Part shown: positions 58,827 through 64,000 of the stretch, piece by piece
Position numbering within the stretch: position 1 is the first letter of the stretch
Layout: every line of letters begins with the position of its first letter
Assembly: GCF_900168005.1 (NCBI RefSeq)
Contig: NZ_FUYP01000008.1
Span: forward strand, 113,077-177,076
DNA length: 64,000 nt
Reading direction: 5' to 3'
Origin: Sphingopyxis flava
Lineage (GTDB): Bacteria; Pseudomonadota; Alphaproteobacteria; Sphingomonadales; Sphingomonadaceae
Notes under the pieces: generated by a model
What the model was told of the DNA's origin: nothing
The model's input: only the letters and a program-made list of their open reading frames with translations
The model's database searches: none
Translations under genes and position numbers: made by a program

Positions 58827-60926
58827 CTAGAATTTCCCTCGCACCGAGAAGGCGAAGATCGGGCCGATCAGCCGATCGCGGCTCTCGTGGAAGGCGACCG
58901 GGGTTTCCGCGCGCAATCCCTCATAGACCGTCCGCTCGCGCCGCGACCGCGCATTGACCGCATTCGCAAACTCGGCGCGCACGGTCAGGCCCATCACATC
59001 CTTGTTCTCGACGAACAGCGAGGCGAACACCGGCCCCTCCCAGGTGCGGTTGACCTCGTCGCGGCGGTAATGGGGCTGGGAATGGCCGTAGCTTGCGCTC
59101 GCGCCCCACGCCCAGTCGCTCCCGGGAATGTCATGGCGGAGCGAGAAATCCGCCGAGCGATCCTGAAAGCCGCTCCACTGGCGCTTCTCGCCGGTGAAGG
59201 GGTCGCGGAGGCCGGATTTCTCCAGATCGACGCTCAAGTCGATCTTCACGCCCTTGAGCCCGGCCGGATCGAGATTGATTGTCGCTGACCCTGCGACCGC
59301 CGCCGCCCAGGCTTTGGGGATATTCCCGACCGACTCGCCGCCGTCGACCGGGACGACGTCGACGAAGTCCTTCGCATCGACATAGACGAGCTGGAGCTTG
59401 GCCGAGCCCCATTTGCCGAGCGACTGGTTCGCCTCGAACTCATAGCGCCAATTCTGCTGCGGGCGGAGGTCGGCGTTGCCGGCGTTATTATTGTCGTCGT
59501 TGAGAAAGGCGCGGGCGAGAAAGTCATAGAAATCGAGCTGTTCGATCTGCCGCTGTGCCTTCAAGGACAGGTCGAGCCCCTTTGCGGACGTCCAGGCGAG
59601 GGTCAGCGTGCCCTTGGGGCGGAAGAAGCTGCGTCGAAGCCCGTTTGTGCCGTCCTGGGCGAGCGTCGAATGCTCGGCGCCTGCGACGAGCTGGAACGAC
59701 AGCTTGTTCGTCAACTTGCGCCCAAAGCTCAGCAGCGCCTCATAGCGATCCTCGCGCACACCGCCCGTTCCCTCGGGAAAGGGCAGTTCGACGAAATCGT
59801 CGGTGGCCGGATCGAGTGCGTAGAGCCGCGCGACATTGCCGAGCGTGTTGAAGGCCGCTTCGCCCGAGAGCTGCCAGTCGCCGCCGAACATCCGCCAGTC
59901 ATATTCGCCGCGGGCGATCGTTTCGCCGACGTTGCCGGTCTGGGTAAAGCAATCGCCGCTCGCGGGCGAACCGTCGGTCGGGCGCAGTACCACCTCCTGC
60001 GACACCGGCTCGTGACTGAAGCGGCGAAGGCCGATCAGCTTGAGTTTTCCGGGGCCGAGACCGAACTGATAATCGCCGCTGACCTCGTAATTCCAGGTCA
60101 TCTCGGTCTCGCGCACGGTGCGGAGGCGATCGAGCCCGCCGGGTGCGGTCCAGACACCGTCCTCGTTATAGCGATACCAGCGGCGCTGAATATGAGCGCC
60201 AAGGTGCGCGATGCTGTCGCCCGCGGGATCCCAGGTCAGCTTTGCGGAGAGCTTGGGGGTGTCATAATGCGTGTTCCAGATGTCCTTGCGATTTTCGAGA
60301 ATCGCGCCCGCACCATCCGTAATGACGGTGCCCCCGCCCGCGCCGCTACGGGAACTCGCATCGTTGTTGAGACCAAGTTCATATTCCAGGTCCCCCTTGC
60401 GCCCCCGCACCGAAATGTCGGCGCGGGTGAACAGCGGGTCGGTGTAATGCGGCCTGAACTCGGGCTTCCACGAGAATTGGCCCGAGAAGCTGTCGGCGCG
60501 GAAGACGATGTTCGCGACCTGCCCCGAAAGGCCGGGCAGGTCGAGATTCGCGCCGTCGACGATCTCGATCCGCTCGACATTGGCGGCGGGGATGCGCGTC
60601 AACTGGGCGGCGATCGTGTCCGACTTGGTCGACGGCCGCGCGCCGTTGAACAGCACATTGCCTGTCGCCTGCCCAAGCCCGCGCACCGTGTCAGTCTCGC
60701 GGATGGAGAAGCCCGGAACCTGGTTCAGCATGTCATAGGCGTTTTTCGGCGCGTAGCGGGCAAAATCTGCGGGGGTGTAGACTTTCCCTGCAAGTGCCTT
60801 CGCGAGCGTGGCGGCCGCGTCGGCTGCAGGCGGCGGCGCCTCGCCGCTCGCCGGCGCGTCCTGCGCGAGCGCGGGCTGGACGGAAGGGGCGGCGGCGATC
60901 GCGAGCAGGCTGGCGGCGAATTTCAC
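58827..60926 (-). CDS. TonB-dependent receptor in the BlaI/M56 operon
   Basis: A 699-residue outer-membrane receptor. A signal peptide (about 1-22, ending ALAQ) and an Ala/Pro-rich spacer precede the plug (YDMLNQVPGFSIRETDTVRG, GNVLFNGARPS, VERIEIVDGANLDLPG). A barrel follows that ends FAFSVRGKF with terminal Phe. No STN domain or clear TonB box is seen. The start overlaps the preceding gene by 4 bp (ATGA), so it belongs to the operon blaI-M56-repeat protein-receptor and is probably repressed with it. The ligand is unknown. Confidence 0.88.
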   Translation of the reverse strand: MKFAASLLAIAAAPSVQPALAQDAPASGEAPPPAADAAATLAKALAGKVYTPADFARYAPKNAYDMLNQVPGFSIRETDTVRGLGQATGNVLFNGARPSTKSDTIAAQLTRIPAANVERIEIVDGANLDLPGLSGQVANIVFRADSFSGQFSWKPEFRPHYTDPLFTRADISVRGRKGDLEYELGLNNDASSRSGAGGGTVITDGAGAILENRKDIWNTHYDTPKLSAKLTWDPAGDSIAHLGAHIQRRWYRYNEDGVWTAPGGLDRLRTVRETEMTWNYEVSGDYQFGLGPGKLKLIGLRRFSHEPVSQEVVLRPTDGSPASGDCFTQTGNVGETIARGEYDWRMFGGDWQLSGEAAFNTLGNVARLYALDPATDDFVELPFPEGTGGVREDRYEALLSFGRKLTNKLSFQLVAGAEHSTLAQDGTNGLRRSFFRPKGTLTLAWTSAKGLDLSLKAQRQIEQLDFYDFLARAFLNDDNNNAGNADLRPQQNWRYEFEANQSLGKWGSAKLQLVYVDAKDFVDVVPVDGGESVGNIPKAWAAAVAGSATINLDPAGLKGVKIDLSVDLEKSGLRDPFTGEKRQWSGFQDRSADFSLRHDIPGSDWAWGASASYGHSQPHYRRDEVNRTWEGPVFASLFVENKDVMGLTVRAEFANAVNARSRRERTVYEGLRAETPVAFHESRDRLIGPIFAFSVRGKF

Positions 60927-61675
60927 TGGCTCGCCGCCGCCGCGGCTGCATTCATCCGGCGGGCATAATCGCCGCTGACGCCGAGCGCCTTCATCGCAAT
61001 GACATCCTCGACCGAAAGATCGGTGTATCCGGCGCCTGCCAGCTCGCGGACATAGGCAGCGTTCACGCCGAGCGCGCGGCAGGCGAAGGCGTCATTGAGC
61101 GACCCGAGCTTCATCGGCACAGCACGAAGATCGCGTACATAGGCAGGGGTGACGTGCAGCGCCGCCGCAGCGATCAACTGGTCGGCATCCGCGGGGCGAA
61201 GGCCGGCAACCGCAAGCCCGTCGGCGAGTTCGATCGTCGCGTTGACGAGAAGCATAGCCAGCAGGTCGCTCTGATCGTCCGGCGGGATAGCGCGCTTTGC
61301 GAGCGCCTGTTCGAAGCCGGGGTCGGCGGTGAAACGGCAGCCGCCTTTGCCTTCGTGGCGGCGCGACAGGCGGCCGTCGCAGGCCAATGTGCCCGCCTGA
61401 TGTGCGACGGTAAAGGCGACCGGTCCCGCGGTGCCCGCGAGTGCGCGCTTTGCCGCCGCCAGCTCGGGGCGCGAGCCGTCGAGTGCGAGATTGCTGTGCG
61501 ACTGGTCGGAGCGGATGCGCAGGCGGGGCTCGTCGCCTTGGCGCTTGCCTTCGGGAGGAAGGATGTCCCAGTGTATGTCGGTCATCGCCGGGGGGGACAC
61601 TGCGGACTGCAGCGGTGCCGTTGAGGCGAGTGCGGACAGCATGGCGAGGCTGGCGGTAACGATCAGGGCTTTCAT
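60923..61675 (-). CDS. secreted protein with ~27-residue helical repeats
   Basis: I do not recognise a named family. The 250-residue product has a signal peptide (about 1-20) and, from about residue 160, three repeats of the form xxxxDLIAxKALGVxxxYVRELxxAG (for example LHVTPAYVRDLRAV, LGVNAAYVRELAGAGY, EDVIAMKALGVSGDYARRM). The same repeat type makes up the tail of the M56 protein encoded just upstream, hinting that the two interact or sense the same thing. Two Cys pairs could form disulfides. It overlaps the receptor start by 4 bp. Confidence 0.75.
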   Translation of the reverse strand: MKALIVTASLAMLSALASTAPLQSAVSPPAMTDIHWDILPPEGKRQGDEPRLRIRSDQSHSNLALDGSRPELAAAKRALAGTAGPVAFTVAHQAGTLACDGRLSRRHEGKGGCRFTADPGFEQALAKRAIPPDDQSDLLAMLLVNATIELADGLAVAGLRPADADQLIAAAALHVTPAYVRDLRAVPMKLGSLNDAFACRALGVNAAYVRELAGAGYTDLSVEDVIAMKALGVSGDYARRMNAAAAAASQ

Positions 61676-61789
61676 GGCACGTCTCCTCCGGACCGCGGGT
61701 CGCAGGCGAGCGCCGTCGCTCGCCGTCGATGCGGCATTTCAGATCTTGGGGCAGGGGTTCCTGCTTGGCGCCCGGCCGGGCACCCGGCG

Positions 61790-63457
61790 TCAGTCGTTCG
61801 TTGCGGGTGGCTGCGGGGGGCCGGGTGGCTGCGGCGGTTCGGCGCGCGGCGTCACGCCGTCGCCCCCGACGCTGACCGACGTGGCGCGGGTCGCAGTGGT
61901 CAAGGCATGCGACACGATCTGCGAGACATTGACCCCGCGCGTCACCCGAAGCTCGATCGCATCGTCGGGGTCCGACACGCGGACGCCCGATTTGCGCATC
62001 TCGCGCACGAAGGACCCGGTGACGCCGACTGCCCGCATGCCGGCGAGGTCGTCGAGGTCTAGGCCCGGGAAATAGGACTGCATCTCGCGGGCATAGCTGG
62101 TATCGATCCCGAGCACCGAGGCGCCGATCAGATCGTCCATATCGGCGTTCGGAAACAGTGCGCGCATCCGGTTCAGATAGGCCGGGGCGGTGCCGGTCGC
62201 CTTGGCGGCGATCACATCGTCGGGGTCGAGGCCCTTGGCGCCCCGCATTCCGCGCACGTCGTCGGGGGTGATCCCCATCGCCTTCATGCTGACGAGCTCG
62301 TCGACCGCCAGTTCGGTTTGAGCGGATGCGCGTGCTTCCCTCCCTTGCGCGGAGGCTGCCGCCTTGGGCGCCGCGGCAGGAGCAGCGACGGCGATCCCGC
62401 CGCCCGGTTCGTCTGCCGAGCGCGCGCCGGTCGCCGAGAAGGCAGCGAGGGGGACTGTGACCCCGGCGAGGAAGGCAAGCGCCATCGCGAACCAGCTCGC
62501 GCTGGCCGGGCCGCGCTTGGCGCGCGCATCGAGAACGCGGGTGATACGGCGCTTCAGGCTGTTCTTGCCGGGCGCGACGCCATGCGCGGCGATCAGCGTT
62601 CCCTTATTGTCATGCCGCGCGGCGCCGACGAGCAGGGTCGCATAGTCGGGGCCGTCGATGTCGGCGAGCAGCACCGCGTCGTCGGCGGCTTCCTCGCGCA
62701 GCTGATGGCTCTCGCGTGCCAGCATCCAGACGAGCGGGTTGAACCAGAATATCGCGCAGGCGAGCCGCGCGGCGAGCAGCTTCGCCCAGTCGCGCCGCGC
62801 GACATGCGCGAGCTCGTGCGCGATGATTGCCTCGGCTTCGCCGACCGCCTCGACCGCCTTGGGGCTGAGGACGATCGTCGGGCGCAGCACGCCCCAACTG
62901 ATCGGCGAGCGCAGTTCCTCGCTGACCAGCAGCGCGGTGCCATGCTTGAAGCCCATGCGCCGCTGCGCCTCCGCCAGCGCCGAGAGCCAAGAGGGTTGGA
63001 CGAGCACGTCTGCGCGGGCGCGCATGGCGAACAGGCGCGCCACGGCGACCAGCATCGTCGCGAAGAGCAGGGCGAGCGGCAGCGCATAGACCCAGGGCGC
63101 AAGATCGGGAAGTGCGGGCAGCGAGGCGAGCCACGACGCCGGAGCGGCGGCGCGCTCCGCCGCGGCCGGGACTGAAGCCGCGGCGGAAGCGAAATCGGCG
63201 GCAACCGGCCCTGCACCTGGCGCGATCGCCGCCGCGGGGCCGGCTCCGGCAAACCAGGCAGCGGGCAGCGGCGCCCATATCGGGAGCAGCAGGGTTGCGA
63301 CCGGAAGGGCGAGCAGGGCGGCGAGGCCGACATGCGCGATCAGTGATCGCTCGGCGGCCGAGCGGGTGCGCGCGAAGCGGAGGAGAAGCAAGGTAAGGCC
63401 GGCGATCAGCGCCGATTTCCAGGCGACCCCGGCCAGCACGGTTGCGGTGATCATCAT
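61790..63457 (-). CDS. M56 (BlaR1-like) membrane metalloprotease with helical-repeat sensor tail
   Basis: The 555-residue protein has three N-terminal transmembrane helices (about 10-27, 40-62, 120-145), the zinc motif IIAHELAHVARRDW (His214, Glu215, His218) with FNPLVWMLARESHQLREEAADD downstream, and a fourth helix (about 312-340). In BlaR1 the outside domain after that helix is a penicillin-binding sensor; here it is about 185 residues with four to five helical repeats such as EDLVSMKAMGITPDDVRG-type units. It is the presumed inducer-triggered protease for the BlaI repressor, whose gene overlaps by 4 bp. Confidence 0.88.
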   Translation of the reverse strand: MMITATVLAGVAWKSALIAGLTLLLLRFARTRSAAERSLIAHVGLAALLALPVATLLLPIWAPLPAAWFAGAGPAAAIAPGAGPVAADFASAAASVPAAAERAAAPASWLASLPALPDLAPWVYALPLALLFATMLVAVARLFAMRARADVLVQPSWLSALAEAQRRMGFKHGTALLVSEELRSPISWGVLRPTIVLSPKAVEAVGEAEAIIAHELAHVARRDWAKLLAARLACAIFWFNPLVWMLARESHQLREEAADDAVLLADIDGPDYATLLVGAARHDNKGTLIAAHGVAPGKNSLKRRITRVLDARAKRGPASASWFAMALAFLAGVTVPLAAFSATGARSADEPGGGIAVAAPAAAPKAAASAQGREARASAQTELAVDELVSMKAMGITPDDVRGMRGAKGLDPDDVIAAKATGTAPAYLNRMRALFPNADMDDLIGASVLGIDTSYAREMQSYFPGLDLDDLAGMRAVGVTGSFVREMRKSGVRVSDPDDAIELRVTRGVNVSQIVSHALTTATRATSVSVGGDGVTPRAEPPQPPGPPQPPATND

Positions 63458-63840
63458 GACCTCCTCGCGTCGCGCGCCTCGGCGATCAGTTTTTCAAGCT
63501 CGTCGAGTTCGGACGCGCTCATTTCGTCCTGCATGCCCAGCAGCGCGGCAGCGGCACTGGTGGGCGAGCCGTTGAAGAAAACGCGTACGACCTGGCTGAG
63601 CGCCGACTTGCTCGCGGCTTTTCCCTCGACGCAGGGGGCATAGAGGAAGCCGCGGTCCGAGTGCTCGCGGGAGACAAAGCCTTTGCCCTCAAGCCGCTTC
63701 AGCATCGCGCGGATCGCCGAGCCCGACAGGGCATCGCTGAGCGCTGCGGCGATTTCCGGCACGGTCGAGGGGCCGTTTTCGTAGAGGATGTCGACGATCT
63801 CGCGTTCCCGCGGCGGCAAGCTGGACAACATGCGAATCAC
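63454..63840 (-). CDS. BlaI/MecI/CopY-family repressor
   Basis: A 128-residue winged-helix repressor. The N-terminal part has LPPREREIVDILYENGPSTV and the recognition helix region SGSAIRAMLKRLEGKGFVS, and a C-terminal dimerisation helix follows with LDELEKLIAEARD. In relatives it is inactivated by proteolysis after BlaR1 activation. Two TACATTTGTA-type sites are 9 and 26 bp upstream. The gene starts the operon with the M56 sensor. No beta-lactamase gene is nearby. Confidence 0.93.
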   Translation of the reverse strand: MIRMLSSLPPREREIVDILYENGPSTVPEIAAALSDALSGSAIRAMLKRLEGKGFVSREHSDRGFLYAPCVEGKAASKSALSQVVRVFFNGSPTSAAAALLGMQDEMSASELDELEKLIAEARDARRS

Positions 63841-63848
63841 CTTTCGCG

Positions 63849-63877
63849 CTACATTTGTAGCCTAGCTACATTTGTAG
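63849..63877. promoter_or_regulatory. two BlaI-type operators
   Basis: CTACATTTGTAG occurs twice, at 63849-63860 and 63866-63877, spaced by 5 bp. TACAnnTGTA is the known core of BlaI/MecI sites. They lie just upstream of the blaI-type start, so the operon is likely autorepressed. Confidence 0.85.
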
Positions 63878-63907
63878 CGCGTGACGGGCAAGCGATTTAT
63901 TCAATTA

Positions 63908-64000
63908 GGGTCCGGACCCATAAACGGGATTCACAGCGAGGCTTTGATGTGATTCACCTGCTTTCAGCGAGGAGGCATGGTGAATGGCGGATTTCTTTTG
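63908..64000 (+). mobile_element. left end of an insertion sequence, truncated by the window
   Basis: A short palindrome GGGTCCGGACCC (63908-63919) looks like a terminal inverted-repeat end. About 75 bp later a transposase start appears. The rest of the element lies outside the window, so the family (IS5-like by its start) is tentative. Confidence 0.45.
63984..64000 (+). CDS. transposase, 5' fragment only
   Basis: ATG GCG GAT TTC TTT TG.. gives MADFF then probably W. GGAGG lies 8 nt upstream. MADxFW-type openings are common in IS5-family transposases of sphingomonads. Only five codons are visible. Confidence 0.4.

Noticed and set aside
63849..63877. CRISPR-like direct repeat
   Set aside because: Only two 12-bp palindromes 5 bp apart; they are better explained as BlaI-type operators.

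Overview
The window is GC-rich chromosomal DNA of an alphaproteobacterium. The gene content and protein signatures point to the order Sphingomonadales, probably Sphingopyxis or a close relative: a DivL-type pseudo-histidine kinase, several TonB-dependent receptors, and the run divL-tsaE-amgK-murU-addB-addA-trxA. This placement is inferred from sequence features and remembered family patterns, not from a database search. Genes are densely packed on both strands with many 4-bp ATGA/GTGA overlaps. No rRNA, tRNA, CRISPR array, prophage or plasmid replication region was recognised.

Region 1-2.5 kb holds trmD, rplS and asd (tRNA methylation, ribosome, aspartate-family amino acids). Region 2.5-8.4 kb has a DUF4336 protein, a marR-emrA-emrB drug-efflux operon with a clear palindromic operator, a divergent DsbA-fold isomerase and an alpha/beta hydrolase. 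Region 8.5-16.3 kb has a periplasmic M2 peptidase, a divergent ArsR/SRPBCC pair around a perfect 20-bp palindrome, an OmpA-like protein, amn plus an SDR, a peroxiredoxin and a crotonase. Region 16.5-22.5 kb has purC, a large M16 peptidase, yqgE and ahcY.

Region 22.5-28.3 kb is a minus-strand set of TonB-dependent receptor, sulfotransferase and TPR-sulfotransferase. Region 28.6-40 kb is a plus-strand housekeeping block: divL (catalytic His replaced by Tyr573), tsaE, amgK and murU (cell-wall sugar recycling), addB and addA (double-strand break repair) and trxA. A small SEC-C gene carrying three apparent +1 frameshifts follows on the minus strand. Region 40.4-50.9 kb is entirely minus strand: argJ, an aldehyde dehydrogenase, an M20 peptidase, a flavodoxin-like reductase, the glnB-glnA nitrogen operon, a PQQ alcohol dehydrogenase and map. 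Region 51-58.4 kb has clpA, a cytochrome b561, DUF1192, a quinone oxidoreductase, a purine phosphoribosyltransferase with adenine deaminase, and an mreB with no mreCD neighbours.

The most unusual region is 58.8-63.9 kb on the minus strand. A BlaI-type repressor with two operator copies is followed by a BlaR1-like M56 membrane peptidase whose periplasmic tail is a set of ~27-residue helical repeats rather than a penicillin-binding domain. Next come a secreted protein carrying the same repeats and a TonB-dependent receptor. The arrangement suggests a proteolytic surface-signalling circuit controlling an outer-membrane receptor; this is inference. The right edge cuts into an insertion sequence.

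Functionally, amn (AMP to adenine), adenine deaminase (adenine to hypoxanthine) and the phosphoribosyltransferase (hypoxanthine to IMP) form a purine salvage route within one window, with purC contributing de novo synthesis and ahcY linking to methyl-cycle adenosine.
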